DNA of 64,000 bases from RH-AL1 sp965198485 (GCA_965198485.1 CBDAPQ010000007.1:88032-152031), one strand, 5' to 3'; shown: positions 6,421 to 16,443, counted from the first letter of the stretch. Numbers and translations are program-made. The notes: generated by a model not told the origin, from the letters alone.

Positions 6421-9400
6421 CGGGCGAGCCTATCAGCGCGGGAAAGGCGATGGCCCGGACCAAGGGCGAGGAGGTCGATCTCGCCGCCGTCCGCGCCGCG
6501 ATCGAGAGCGGCCAGGCGCCGGTGTTCTGGAAGAGCCTCGAGGCGATAGCCGACACGCCGGCCTTCCGCCGCTTCGTCGGGCGCGAGTACCCGGCGGCGG
6601 CGCACCTCGCCGAGGGACCCGACCGGCGCGTCTTCTTCAAGGTCATGGCCGCCTCCTTCGCGATGATGGGTCTGGCCGCCTGCGACGAGACCGAGGATGG
6701 CCGCCAATACGAGATACCCTACGTGCGCCAGCCCGAGCGCATCGAGGCCAGCGCCACATTGACCTACGCCACGACGACGCTGATCGACGGGTTCGCCAAC
6801 GGCATCACGGTGACGACGACGAACGGCCGGCCGATCAAGATCGAGGGCAACGATCGCCATCCGTGGAGCCTCGGCGGCACCGACATCTTCGGCCAGGCCT
6901 CGGTGCTTGGCCTCTACGATCCGGCGCGATCGCAGACGGTGCGCTACCTCAACCGCATCTCGGACTGGGACACGTTCCGCAACCAGATGCTCGGCCAGGT
7001 CGCCGCGGTCAAGGACGACGCGGGCAAGGGCTTCCGGCTGCTCACCGGCACGATCACGTCGCCCTCGACCATCGCGTTGATCCAGGCGATTGTGAAGGCG
7101 ATGCCGCAGGCCAAGTGGCACATGGCCTCGTCCCTGGGCAGTCCGGCGTTGGAAGCGGCGAGCCAGGCGGTGTTCGGCCAGCGTGTCGACACGCGGCTGC
7201 ATTTTGACAAAGCCAAGGTTGTCGTCGCCTTCGAGGGCGATGTCCTGGACAACGGTCCAGCGCAGGTCGGCCTGTCGCGCCGCTACATGGAGGCGCGCCG
7301 GACCTCGGCGGCCAAAGGCGCTCTCCTGACGCTCCACGCCGCGGCCTCGACGCCGAGCCTCACCAGCGCCAAGGCCGACTATCACGTCGCCGTCGAGCCC
7401 GACGAGATGGCGCATCTCGTCGACCTCGTCGCGACGGCCGCCACGGGCGGATTGGCCGCGGACGGGGCCGAAGCTCATCCCGACGCTAGGATCAATGCGT
7501 GGGTGACGCGCGCGGCGCGGGCGCTCGCCGCGGCCAAGGGAGCGAGCATCGTCACCGCGAGCGCGACCCAACCGGCAGCGGTGATCGAGGCAGTGCACCG
7601 CCTCAATGCCGCTCTCGGCAACATCGGCACGACCGTCACCTACGCCGAGCCCGTGCTGCCGCAGGCCGAGACGGCGGACTCGCTGGTCGAGGCGATGGGC
7701 AGGGGCGAGGTGTCGACCCTGCTGATGCTCGACGCCAACCCGGTCTACGAGATGCCGGGATCCTCCGATTTCGCGCAGGCGCTCAACAAGGTCGCCCTCA
7801 AGATCCACGCCGGCCACTACATCGACGAGACCGCGATCCGGGTCGACTGGCACCTGCCGCTGGCCCATCCGCTCGAATCCTGGGGCGACGCCCGCGCCGT
7901 CGACGGCACCGCGAGCCTGATCCAGCCGATGATCCGGCCCTTGTTCGAGGGCCGCACCGCGGCGGAAATCCTTTCGCTCCTGTTCGAGCCGCAGGCGCGC
8001 GGCGGCCTCGTCATCGTCAAGGCCTTCTGGCAAGGCGCGCAGCAGGCGGACGCGTTCGAGCCGAACTGGCGCAAGGCTTTGACCGAGGGTTTCTGGTCGG
8101 ACAGTTCGGCCAAGGAAGCGACCGTGACCGCCGCCGGCCACGGCGCCGTACCGGTCGGGCCGCCGCTCGATGTGCGGCCGGATCGCATCAACGTCATCTT
8201 CCGTCCTGATTCGACGATCCGCGACGGCTCCTACGCGGCCAGCGCCTGGCTGCAGGAGCTGCCCAAGGCGCTGACCAAGGTGACCTGGGACAACGTCGTC
8301 GCGATCAGCCCGAAGCTCGCCGAGAAGCTCCAGATGGTGAACGGCGACATCGTCACCGTGGTCTCCGGCGAGACGAAGATCGAGGGCGCCGCCTGGATCC
8401 TACCGGGGCAGGCCGAGCGCACGGTGACGCTGACGCTCGGCTATGGTCGCAACGCGCCCGACATGATCTTCGACGGGCTCGGCTACGACGCCAATCCGCT
8501 GCGTACCAGAGACCAGCCCTGGCTGCTCGCGGGAGCCCGGCTCGCCAAGACCGGCCGCAAGGTCGTGCTCGCGACGACGCAGGACCACAACACGATGGAG
8601 GGCCACGACTTCGTGCGCGTCGCCCGCGTCGGCGAGCCGGTGCCTCCGGGCGAGCGCAGGGAGGATCGCAGCCTCTACGGCCCGGTGACCGAGCCGGAGG
8701 ATCAGAAGCCGGCCGACTACAACGAGGCGCGTGCCTGGGGTATGGTGATCGACACCGATGCCTGCACTGGCTGCAACGCCTGCGCCGTTGCCTGCCAGAG
8801 CGAGAACAACATCGCCGTCGTCGGCAAAGACCAAGTGGCGCTGGGGCGCGCCATGCATTGGCTGCGCATTGACCGCTACTATTCTTCGGCCAAGAGCGAG
8901 GGCCAGGGGCTCGACAACCCTGACACGCACTTCCAGCCGGTACCCTGCATGCATTGCGAGCTGGCGCCGTGCGAGGTCGGCTGCCCCGTGGAGGCGACGC
9001 TGCACGACCACGAGGGTCTGAACCTCATGGTCTACAACCGATGCGTCGGCACCCGCGCCTGCTCGGGCTATTGCCCCTACAAAGTGCGGCGTTTCAACTA
9101 TCTCGAATACACCGCCGGGCAGTCGCCCTCGGTGCAGCTGCGCAACAATCCCGAGGTGACGGTGCGGGCGCGCGGCGTGATGGAGAAGTGCACCTATTGC
9201 GTCCAGCGCATCGCCGAGGCGCGCATCGATTCCGACAAGTCGGGCCAGCCGATCGCCGACGGTGTCGTGCAGACCGCCTGCCAGACCGCCTGCCCGACGC
9301 GGGCGATCACCTTCGGCAATCTCGCCGACCCCAAGAGCGCTGTCGTCGCCGCCCGCAAGGACCCGCGCAACTACGACCTGCTCGGCGAGCTTAACGTTCG

Positions 9401-9461
9401 CCCACGCACCACCTATCTCGCCGAGCTGGCACCGGCGGCCGGTGTCGGCAAGGAGGGCTGA
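6417..9461 (+). CDS. actB: Alternative Complex III molybdopterin-like/iron-sulfur fusion subunit ActB
   Basis: 1014 aa from the ATG at 6417, which overlaps the actA stop; the open frame extends further upstream but only as a shadow of actA. A twin-arginine motif (RRVFFK, residues 70-75) precedes a hydrophobic stretch. Residues to about 760 form a molybdopterin-oxidoreductase-like domain, which in ActB lacks the cofactor. From about residue 770 follows a ferredoxin-type domain with four cysteine groups (DACTGCNACAVAC, PCMHCELAPCEVGC, CVGTRACSGYC, EKCTYC and CQTACP), expected to bind three [4Fe-4S] and one [3Fe-4S] clusters. Periplasm-facing, assembled by the Tat route. Confidence 0.94.
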   Translation: MTGEPISAGKAMARTKGEEVDLAAVRAAIESGQAPVFWKSLEAIADTPAFRRFVGREYPAAAHLAEGPDRRVFFKVMAASFAMMGLAACDETEDGRQYEIPYVRQPERIEASATLTYATTTLIDGFANGITVTTTNGRPIKIEGNDRHPWSLGGTDIFGQASVLGLYDPARSQTVRYLNRISDWDTFRNQMLGQVAAVKDDAGKGFRLLTGTITSPSTIALIQAIVKAMPQAKWHMASSLGSPALEAASQAVFGQRVDTRLHFDKAKVVVAFEGDVLDNGPAQVGLSRRYMEARRTSAAKGALLTLHAAASTPSLTSAKADYHVAVEPDEMAHLVDLVATAATGGLAADGAEAHPDARINAWVTRAARALAAAKGASIVTASATQPAAVIEAVHRLNAALGNIGTTVTYAEPVLPQAETADSLVEAMGRGEVSTLLMLDANPVYEMPGSSDFAQALNKVALKIHAGHYIDETAIRVDWHLPLAHPLESWGDARAVDGTASLIQPMIRPLFEGRTAAEILSLLFEPQARGGLVIVKAFWQGAQQADAFEPNWRKALTEGFWSDSSAKEATVTAAGHGAVPVGPPLDVRPDRINVIFRPDSTIRDGSYAASAWLQELPKALTKVTWDNVVAISPKLAEKLQMVNGDIVTVVSGETKIEGAAWILPGQAERTVTLTLGYGRNAPDMIFDGLGYDANPLRTRDQPWLLAGARLAKTGRKVVLATTQDHNTMEGHDFVRVARVGEPVPPGERREDRSLYGPVTEPEDQKPADYNEARAWGMVIDTDACTGCNACAVACQSENNIAVVGKDQVALGRAMHWLRIDRYYSSAKSEGQGLDNPDTHFQPVPCMHCELAPCEVGCPVEATLHDHEGLNLMVYNRCVGTRACSGYCPYKVRRFNYLEYTAGQSPSVQLRNNPEVTVRARGVMEKCTYCVQRIAEARIDSDKSGQPIADGVVQTACQTACPTRAITFGNLADPKSAVVAARKDPRNYDLLGELNVRPRTTYLAELAPAAGVGKEG

Positions 9462-9463
9462 GC

Positions 9464-10897
9464 TTGACCAGCGTCACCCCCAGCAGCGACCTCGAGCCCG
9501 GCCGCCCGGCCCACCTCATCGCCCGCGACTTCATCGGCAAGGGCCAGACCTTCGACACGATCGGCGGCGAGGTCGTCAACATCGCCTTCACCCATCCGAT
9601 GCGGCGGTGGTGGCTGGCTTTCGCCGCCGCGATGGGCCTGGTCGGCCTGCTCGGCATCGCCCTCATCTGGCTGTTCGCACAGGGCGTCGGCGTGTGGGGC
9701 AACAACGTGCCCGTCACCTGGGCGCTCGACATCGTCAGCTACGATTGGTGGATCGGCGTCGCCTCGGGCGGGCTGTTCGTCTCGGCGGCCTTCATGTTGG
9801 TCGACGCGCAATGGCGCTCCGCGGTCAACCGCATCACCGAGACGCTGTCGCTGGTGGCCGCGGCGGCCGCCGCCATCTACCCGATCATCCATCTCGGGCG
9901 CCCCTGGTTCTTCTACTGGAACCTGCCCTATCCCAACACCTTCGGCCTTTGGCCGCAATTCCGTTCGCCGCTGTTCTGGGACGCCGTCGACATCGTCTCA
10001 TTCCTCGGCGTCGCGGTCACATTCTGGTACATCGGCATGATACCGGACCTCGCGACGATGCGCGACCGCGCGGTGGAGCGCATCGGTCCTGCGGAGAAGG
10101 TGGGCGGCGCCACCGGTCGGCTGCGCGCCCAGCTCTACGGCATCGTCGCCCTGGGCTGGCGCGGCTCGGCGCTGCATTGGCTGCGCTGGTCGCAGGCCTA
10201 TCGCATCATTGCCCTTCTCGGCGTGATCCTCGTTATGTCGCTGCAGACCGGGGCTGCGGTAATGTTCGCCGGCTCGGTCGAACCCGGCTGGCACGATACG
10301 CTCCTCCCCGTCGCCTTCCTGCTCGGCGCGATCTTCGAGGGCGTCGCCTTCATCGCCGCGATGACCGTGATGCTGCGGGGCGTCTTCGGCCTCGGCGACC
10401 TGATCACGCCGCGCCACCTCGATACGCTCGCCAAGCTGCTGCTCGTGCTGAGCCTGCTCAATCTCTACTGTAACGCGGCCGAAATCTTCGCCACGCTGCT
10501 CGGCGGCGACAAGTTCGACCTCGCCGTGCTGCACCGCCGCCTCTTCGGCAATCAGGCCTGGGCATTCTGGCTGATCCTGTTCGCCTCGCTGGTGCCGCCG
10601 CAGCTGTTCTGGCTGCCGGCGGCGCGCCGCTCCGGCACCGCCCTGTTCCTTGTCGGGATGTTCGTCGCGATGGGCATGTTCGGCGACCATTTCATGGTCA
10701 TCGTGGTGACGCTGCAGCATGATTTCCTGCCCCCGTCGGCGCATGCCTACGAGGCCGACTTCTGGGGCATCGCTACCTTCATGGGGTCGATCGGGCTTTT
10801 CGTGGCGCTGATGCTGCTGGCCTTCCGCTACTTGCCCCTGCTCTCAATTGTGGGCACGCGGCGCCTGGCGCAGCGGGCGCGCTGGAGGCGGGCATGA
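9464..10897 (+). CDS. actC: Alternative Complex III NrfD/PsrC-type membrane subunit ActC
   Basis: 477 aa with about ten membrane helices of the NrfD (polysulfide reductase C) family; in Alternative Complex III this subunit carries the quinol site. The start is TTG at 9464, two bases after the actB stop and directly behind a strong AAGGAGGG at 9450-9457. The motif HPMRRWW near residue 45 and helices with buried histidines and acidic residues fit ActC rather than ActF, which is shorter. Its end overlaps actD (ATGA). Confidence 0.92.
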   Translation: MTSVTPSSDLEPGRPAHLIARDFIGKGQTFDTIGGEVVNIAFTHPMRRWWLAFAAAMGLVGLLGIALIWLFAQGVGVWGNNVPVTWALDIVSYDWWIGVASGGLFVSAAFMLVDAQWRSAVNRITETLSLVAAAAAAIYPIIHLGRPWFFYWNLPYPNTFGLWPQFRSPLFWDAVDIVSFLGVAVTFWYIGMIPDLATMRDRAVERIGPAEKVGGATGRLRAQLYGIVALGWRGSALHWLRWSQAYRIIALLGVILVMSLQTGAAVMFAGSVEPGWHDTLLPVAFLLGAIFEGVAFIAAMTVMLRGVFGLGDLITPRHLDTLAKLLLVLSLLNLYCNAAEIFATLLGGDKFDLAVLHRRLFGNQAWAFWLILFASLVPPQLFWLPAARRSGTALFLVGMFVAMGMFGDHFMVIVVTLQHDFLPPSAHAYEADFWGIATFMGSIGLFVALMLLAFRYLPLLSIVGTRRLAQRARWRRA

Positions 10898-11472
10898 GCG
10901 CGCCGCATTCGCACGACGGCAACCCGCCGCTCTTCGGCATCGCCGCCGAATTCGGGTCGCCCGACGCGGTGCTCGCCGCGGCTCGCGCCTTGCGGCCGAA
11001 GGCGTTCGGTCGGCTCGAGATCTATTCGCCCGTTCCGGTGCCGGGAGCCATGGAAGCGATCGGCCGCACGCACCGCTCGATCCCGTCCTTCATGGCACTC
11101 GGCGGTGTCGTCCTCGGCTTTGCGCTGATGATGGGCATGTGCATCTACGCCACCGCCGTCAGCTACGTGTTCGACATCGGCGGCCGGCCGCTGGTCAGCT
11201 GGCCGGCCTTCATCGTGCCGAGCGTCTCTTTCGCCGTGCTCACGGCGGCGCTGGTGGTCTTCTTCAACTGGACCTTCCTGTGCCGTCTGCCGACGCTGAA
11301 TCATCCCTCGTTCAACATTCCCGGCTTCTTGCGTGCCTCGCAGGACCGCTTCTTCCTCACCGTCGCGCCGCCGACGGCGAGCGGGTCCTCGCCGTTCGAC
11401 GCCGTGGCGATCGAGCGCGCGCTGGCGGCGCTCGCCGCGCGCCCCCTCGCCATTTCGCGAGTACAACGGTGA
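10894..11472 (+). CDS. actD: Alternative Complex III membrane subunit ActD
   Basis: 192 aa. The N-terminal half (FGIAAEFGSPDAVLAAARAL) is a soluble DUF3341 domain; two membrane helices follow around residues 65-90 and 105-130. ActD packs against ActC and ActF in known Alternative Complex III structures; no redox cofactor. ATG overlaps the actC stop by 4 bases and its own stop overlaps the GTG of actE, so translation is coupled along the operon. Confidence 0.9.
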   Translation: MSAPHSHDGNPPLFGIAAEFGSPDAVLAAARALRPKAFGRLEIYSPVPVPGAMEAIGRTHRSIPSFMALGGVVLGFALMMGMCIYATAVSYVFDIGGRPLVSWPAFIVPSVSFAVLTAALVVFFNWTFLCRLPTLNHPSFNIPGFLRASQDRFFLTVAPPTASGSSPFDAVAIERALAALAARPLAISRVQR

Positions 11473-12011
11473 GGCGCCTCGTGATCCTCCTCGCGGCACC
11501 GGCCGCCGCCCTGGCGCTGGCCGGCTGCGGCGATGCCAACATGTATTCGCAGAAGAAGGTCCTGACCTGGGATCGCAACGATGTGCTGCCCGGCAAGACG
11601 GCGATGCAGCTTCCGGTCGTCGGCACCGTGCCGCGAGACGAGCCCAACCAGCCGGTGCCGCAACCGCGCATGATCACCGCGGCCCTGGTCGAGCGCGGGC
11701 ACCAGCAGTTCGACATCTTCTGCACGCCCTGCCACGGCCTGACCGGCGCCGGCGACGGCATGATCGTGCAGCGCGGCTTCCCGCATCCGCCGAAGTTCAC
11801 CGAAGACAGGCTGATGAAGGCCAAGGCGCAGCACTTCTACGATGTCATTACCGACGGAAAGGGGGCGATGTACTCCTACGCCGACCGCGTGACCTCGGCC
11901 GACCGCTGGGCCGTCGCCGCCTACATCCGCGCGCTGCAGCTATCGCAGCAGCCGGTCGTCGCCGACCTCTCGCCTGACGAGAAGACCAAGATCGACAGAG
12001 GGATCCCGTGA
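11469..12011 (+). CDS. actE: Alternative Complex III monoheme cytochrome c lipoprotein ActE
   Basis: 180 aa from a GTG at 11469 overlapping the actD stop. The signal peptide ends in a lipobox (LAGC, Cys at residue 20), so the protein is lipid-anchored on the periplasmic face. One heme site (CTPCH) and a distal methionine-bearing segment mark a class I cytochrome c. In the complex ActE is the likely electron exit to the oxidase. Stop overlaps the GTG start of actF. Confidence 0.92.
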   Translation: MRRLVILLAAPAAALALAGCGDANMYSQKKVLTWDRNDVLPGKTAMQLPVVGTVPRDEPNQPVPQPRMITAALVERGHQQFDIFCTPCHGLTGAGDGMIVQRGFPHPPKFTEDRLMKAKAQHFYDVITDGKGAMYSYADRVTSADRWAVAAYIRALQLSQQPVVADLSPDEKTKIDRGIP

Positions 12012-13093
12012 CGAGGGCGCTTCCCCTGGCGGTCGCCGGCTCGGTCTGGATCGCGGCTCTCGTCGCCGTCGTCGCGCTCGCGGCGGTCGCCGGCTGGAGC
12101 GTCGCCGCCCATGGCTATTTCGCCGGCTGGCTTGTCGCCATGTCGTTGCCGCTCGGCGCCTTGCCGGTGCTGATGGTGCGCGATCTCGTCGGCGCTACCG
12201 AGACGCCGGCCGCGACGGCGCTGCGGCTGCTGCTGGCCTCGCTCCCGGTGCTGGCGCTGCTGATCGTCCCGGTGCTGTTCAACCTTTCCGCCATCTTTCC
12301 ATGGCCGATGGGCTCGCACTTGGCGGCAGCTTCGGCCGAGCCGCTCAAGGGCTTCGCCAAGCAATGGTACACGCCCGCCTCATTCGGGATCCGCAGCGTC
12401 GTCTATCTCGTACTCTGGGTGCTGATGGCGCTGTTCTTCGTGCGTCCGGCGCCGCCGTCATTGCGGCATCGCACCATAGCCGCTGCCGGCCTGGCCGTAC
12501 ATGCCGTCATCGGCACGCTGGCGGCCTTCGACTGGTGGATGTCGCTCGACATGGCCTTCGTGTCCTCGGCCTACGGGCTGCTGGTCATCGCCGCTCAGGC
12601 CAGCTTCGCGCTGGCGGCCGCGTCCCTGTTGGTGCTCGTAACCGAGAGAGCGGTGCCGGAGCGGCCGGTGCTGGCGGCCCTGCTCGCCGTGCTGTTTTAC
12701 GCCGCCTTCATCCAGTTCTCGCAATATCTGGTGATCTGGTCCGCCAACCTGCCCAAGGAGATTGTCTGGTACCAGACGCGCTGGGTGGGCGCGCTGGGTC
12801 CGATCTTCGTGACAGGCGTGCCGCTCTTGCTGGCGGCGGCCTACGTCGTCCTGATCCCCGCGCCGCTCGCGGCGATGCGGGGGCCGGCCCTCCTAGCGTT
12901 GGGAGCCGTGATGCTCGTCGCCTTCTTCGATCTCGCATGCCTGGCCTGCCCGCGCGGCAGCTTCACCTTCGCTGGCGTCGGACTCGTATTGGCGTTCCTG
13001 ATCATCGTCGGCGGTCTCGGCGCCATCTGCGCCGTCGTGCTGGGCGGCCGCCCGGCAAGGGAGCTCCTTCATCAGCGGGCGCGACGACGATGA
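12008..13093 (+). CDS. actF: Alternative Complex III membrane subunit ActF
   Basis: 361 aa, about ten hydrophobic helices, related to ActC/NrfD but shorter and without cofactor motifs. Start GTG at 12008 overlaps the actE stop. In the known complex ActF mirrors ActC in the membrane and may form a proton path. The stop overlaps the next ATG. Confidence 0.88.
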   Translation: MTRALPLAVAGSVWIAALVAVVALAAVAGWSVAAHGYFAGWLVAMSLPLGALPVLMVRDLVGATETPAATALRLLLASLPVLALLIVPVLFNLSAIFPWPMGSHLAAASAEPLKGFAKQWYTPASFGIRSVVYLVLWVLMALFFVRPAPPSLRHRTIAAAGLAVHAVIGTLAAFDWWMSLDMAFVSSAYGLLVIAAQASFALAAASLLVLVTERAVPERPVLAALLAVLFYAAFIQFSQYLVIWSANLPKEIVWYQTRWVGALGPIFVTGVPLLLAAAYVVLIPAPLAAMRGPALLALGAVMLVAFFDLACLACPRGSFTFAGVGLVLAFLIIVGGLGAICAVVLGGRPARELLHQRARRR

Positions 13094-13806
13094 GCGAGCG
13101 CGACAGGAAGATCGCGATTGGTCTGGCCGCCGGGGCGGCAGCCGCCGCAGTCGGTGCGGCGGCGGTGTTCGGGCACAAGACCTACGCCAAGGGCCAGACG
13201 ACCTTCGTGCCCGAGACTGTCCACCCCGACGAGGAAACCTCGGGCCGCGGCGAGCCCGCCGGCGGTCCCGACGCGGAGTCGCGGGAGAGCGGCTACGACG
13301 TCAAGGACGCCCGGGTCAGCTCGCTCGTCAAGATCATCGCCGTCTCGCTGACGCTCATGATCGGCTCGGTGGCGGCCGTCTTCTACGCCTACTCGCGCTT
13401 CGACGCCTTCTACCAGGAGCCCAACAGCGACCTCACTGCCCAGCAGAGCGCGCCGATCGTACCGCCGCTGCCGCACCTGCAGGCCGAGCCCTATCGCGAC
13501 ATCGACGCGGTGCTCATGCAGCAGACGCAGCGCTTGACGACCTATGGCTGGAACGGCTCCGACCACAAAAGCGCGCACATCCCCATCGAGAGGGCGATCC
13601 AGCAGGTGATCGGCAAGCCGCTCGACGATCCGGCGCAGGCCGATGCCGCCGGCCCGAAGGGCTCCGACGCGCCGCAGCCGGCGACGCCGGCCTACAACGC
13701 CGACATCGCGCAGGAAAAGCCGGCCAACCGCGTGCAGGGCGAGGGCAACCCCAACGCGGTGGCGCCGACCATGACGCAACCGTCGACGCCGGAGACGGAG
13801 CCATGA
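13090..13806 (+). CDS. Membrane protein of unknown function between actF and coxB
   Basis: 238 aa starting with ATG 13090 inside the actF stop. An alanine-rich hydrophobic N-terminus (residues 8-28), a polar stretch rich in Glu, Gly and Asp, a second membrane helix (about 77-102) and a long C-terminal part. Around residue 150-170 it has YGW and HIPIERAIQ, a motif that I recall in small anchored proteins near heme-copper oxidase genes. The last 60 residues are rich in Pro, Ala and Gln. It sits where some operons carry actG, but is much larger and does not look like it. A stabilising or assembly role for the ACIII-caa3 pair is inference. Confidence 0.65.
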   Translation: MSERDRKIAIGLAAGAAAAAVGAAAVFGHKTYAKGQTTFVPETVHPDEETSGRGEPAGGPDAESRESGYDVKDARVSSLVKIIAVSLTLMIGSVAAVFYAYSRFDAFYQEPNSDLTAQQSAPIVPPLPHLQAEPYRDIDAVLMQQTQRLTTYGWNGSDHKSAHIPIERAIQQVIGKPLDDPAQADAAGPKGSDAPQPATPAYNADIAQEKPANRVQGEGNPNAVAPTMTQPSTPETEP

Positions 13807-13843
13807 GGCCGAGCCTCGACCGCCTCCACGGGAGGCTGATCCA

Positions 13844-14800
13844 ATGAACGGCACCGACAATCCGCTCGCGATCTGGCCGGAAGCGGCCTCGAACGTCGCC
13901 ACTCAGGCCGACTACCTGATCCTCGCGTTCACGGCGATCACGCTGCTGCTGACCGTGCCGATCTTCGTCGGCATCACCTATTTCGCCTTCAAGTACCGCA
14001 GCGGCCGCAACGTCAACCGCGAGACGGACGAGAGCCGCAGCGTCGCGATCGAGCTGTCCTGGATGCTGATCCCGTTCTTCCTCACCCTGATCTTCTTTGT
14101 CTGGGGTGCGGTGTTGTTCTCGCACCAGAACAATCCGCCGGCCAACGCGCTGCAGATCACCGCGATCGGGCGCCAGTGGATGTGGAAGTTCCAGCATCCC
14201 GGCGGCCAGTCCGAGATCAACGACCTCCACGTGCCGGAAGGCCAGCCCGTGGTGATCCGGATGATTTCGCAGGACGTCATCCACGCGCTCTACATTCCCG
14301 CGCTGCGCATTCAGATGGACACGATCCCCGGGCGCTACACGCAGCTGTGGTTCAAGGCCAACAAGGTCGGCTCCTTCCACCTGTTCTGCTCGGAATATTG
14401 CGGCACCGACCATAGCGAAATGGACGGCACGCTGACGATCATGAAGCCGGCCGATTACGAAAAATGGCTCGGACAGACCTCGTCGGGCACTACCACGGTG
14501 GCGGCGGGCGAGGCGCTGTTTCAGTCCTACGGCTGCTCGGGCTGCCACCAGCAGGGCTCGACCGTGAAGGCGCCCTCGCTCGTCGGCCTGTTCGGCAAGC
14601 CGGTGCCGCTGGAGCAGGGCGGCACATTGGTGGCCGACGAGAGCTACCTCCGCGACAAGGTCCTCAACCCGGACGACAACAAGATCGCCGGCTACAAGCA
14701 GAACATGCCGGCCTACAAGGGCAAGATCGCGGAGGACGACCTGATCCGCATCGTCTCGTACATCAAGTCGCTCGGCACCACCAAGGAGGCCAGCCAATGA
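13844..14800 (+). CDS. coxB: Cytochrome c oxidase subunit II with fused cytochrome c domain (caa3 type)
   Basis: 318 aa. Two N-terminal membrane helices, then a cupredoxin domain with the dinuclear CuA motif CSEYCGTDHSEM (about residues 183-194) and the upstream histidine in QDVIHALYIP. A C-terminal cytochrome c domain follows with CSGCH near residue 231. The fusion is typical of caa3 oxidases, which take electrons directly from cytochromes such as ActE. There is no obvious cleavable signal peptide. Stop overlaps the coxA ATG. Confidence 0.95.
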   Translation: MNGTDNPLAIWPEAASNVATQADYLILAFTAITLLLTVPIFVGITYFAFKYRSGRNVNRETDESRSVAIELSWMLIPFFLTLIFFVWGAVLFSHQNNPPANALQITAIGRQWMWKFQHPGGQSEINDLHVPEGQPVVIRMISQDVIHALYIPALRIQMDTIPGRYTQLWFKANKVGSFHLFCSEYCGTDHSEMDGTLTIMKPADYEKWLGQTSSGTTTVAAGEALFQSYGCSGCHQQGSTVKAPSLVGLFGKPVPLEQGGTLVADESYLRDKVLNPDDNKIAGYKQNMPAYKGKIAEDDLIRIVSYIKSLGTTKEASQ

Positions 14801-16443
14801 CGGACGTCGCCTTTCGCGAGCATCTGCCGCCGCCCTCCACGATCGGGCGACCCAAGGACTACCTGCACTCTGGCCACACGCTGCGCTCGTGGCTGTTCAC
14901 CGTCGACCACAAGCGCATCGGCATCCTCTACCTGATCTCGATCACGGGCTTCTTCGTCATCGGATCGGTGGCGGCCGGCCTGGTGCGCCTCGCCCTGGTG
15001 GTGCCCGACGGGCAAATTTTCACCAACGACACCTACAACAAGCTCTTCACCATCCACGGCGTGGTGATGGTGTGGTTCTTCCTCATTCCGTCGATCCCGG
15101 CGACAATGGGCAACTTCCTGCTGCCGCTGATGATCGGCACCAAGGACGTGGCGTTCCCGCGGCTCAATCTGACGAGCTGGTACGTCTTCATGACAGGCGC
15201 CTTCTTTACCCTGCTGGCGGTGGTCATCGGCGGCGTCGACACCGGCTGGACCTTCTACGCGCCGTTCTCGACCACCTTCTCCAACACCTGGGTGGTGCCG
15301 GCGCTCATCGGCGTCATCATCGTCGGCTTCTCGTCGATCCTGACCGGACTCAACTTCGTCGTCACGGTGCACACGATGCGCGCACCGGGCATGGGCTGGT
15401 TCCGCATGCCGATCTTCGTGTGGACGCTCTACGCCACCAGCCTGATCTTCTTGCTGGCGACACCGGTCATCACCATGGCGCTGATCCTGCTCGTGATGGA
15501 GCGAGCCTTCGGCATCGGCGTGTTCGATCCCGCGCTCGGCGGTGACCCCGTGCTGTTCGAGCACCTGTTCTGGTTCTACTCGCATCCGGCCGTCTACATC
15601 ATGGTGCTGCCGGGCATGGGCGTCATCTCGGAAATCGTGCCAGCCTTCAGCCACAAGAAGATCTTCGGCTACCGTTTCATCTGCTACGCCACGATCGCGC
15701 TGGCCTCGATCACCTTCTTCGTGTGGGGCCACCACATGTTCGTCAACGGGCAGTCGGCCTATGCCTCGTTGACCTTCTCCTTCCTGTCGTTCGCCGTCGC
15801 CGTGCCTTCGGCCGTCAAGGTCTACAATTGGACCGCGACGATCCACAAAGGCGATCTGCGCCTCGACACGCCGATGCTGTTCGCGATGGGCTATATCGGC
15901 CTCTTCGTGCTGGGTGGCCTCACCGGGCTCTTCTTGGCGACGCTGGCGATCGACGAGCACGTCCACGACACCTACTTCGTGGTGGCACATTTCCACTACA
16001 TCATGGTCGGCGGCACCATGCTCGCCTTCCTCGGCGGGCTGCACTATTGGTGGCCGAAGTTCACCGGGCGCATGTACAACGAGGCCTGGGGCCGCGTGTC
16101 GGCGCTGCTGATCTTCCTCGGCTTCAACGTAACCTTCTTCCCACAGTTCATCCTCGGCTATCTCGGGATGCCGCGGCGCTACCACGTGTATCCGCACGAG
16201 TTCCAGCTGCTGAACATCCTGTCCTCGGCGGGCTCGACCATCCTCGCCGCCGGCTACATCTTCCCAATGGTCTATCTCCTTTGGTCGCTGTGGTTCGGCA
16301 AGAAGGCGCCGGCGAACCCGTGGGATGCGCGCGGGCTCGAGTGGACGACGTCGTCGCCGCCGCCGACGCATAATTTCGTCCGTCCGCCGATCGTCGACTT
16401 CGAGCCCTACGATTACCCGATCCAGGTCAACGAAGGTGGCTGA
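14797..16443 (+). CDS. coxA: Cytochrome c oxidase subunit I
   Basis: 548 aa from ATG 14797, preceded by AAGGAGG. Twelve helices of the heme-copper oxidase family are evident. Visible ligands: TIHGVVMVWF (heme a His), WFYSHPAVYIM (CuB His and the cross-linked Tyr of an A-type enzyme), WGHHMF (CuB His pair), VAHFHYIMVGG (heme a3 and a His). This is the proton-pumping oxygen-reduction site. It partners with the fused subunit II upstream. No heme O/A synthase, Sco or CtaG gene is present in the window. Confidence 0.96.
   Translation: MTDVAFREHLPPPSTIGRPKDYLHSGHTLRSWLFTVDHKRIGILYLISITGFFVIGSVAAGLVRLALVVPDGQIFTNDTYNKLFTIHGVVMVWFFLIPSIPATMGNFLLPLMIGTKDVAFPRLNLTSWYVFMTGAFFTLLAVVIGGVDTGWTFYAPFSTTFSNTWVVPALIGVIIVGFSSILTGLNFVVTVHTMRAPGMGWFRMPIFVWTLYATSLIFLLATPVITMALILLVMERAFGIGVFDPALGGDPVLFEHLFWFYSHPAVYIMVLPGMGVISEIVPAFSHKKIFGYRFICYATIALASITFFVWGHHMFVNGQSAYASLTFSFLSFAVAVPSAVKVYNWTATIHKGDLRLDTPMLFAMGYIGLFVLGGLTGLFLATLAIDEHVHDTYFVVAHFHYIMVGGTMLAFLGGLHYWWPKFTGRMYNEAWGRVSALLIFLGFNVTFFPQFILGYLGMPRRYHVYPHEFQLLNILSSAGSTILAAGYIFPMVYLLWSLWFGKKAPANPWDARGLEWTTSSPPPTHNFVRPPIVDFEPYDYPIQVNEGG

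Noticed and set aside
6279..8141. Long antisense frame opposite actB (620 codons)
   Set aside because: Arg/Gly/His-rich shadow typical of high-GC coding DNA, no domain.
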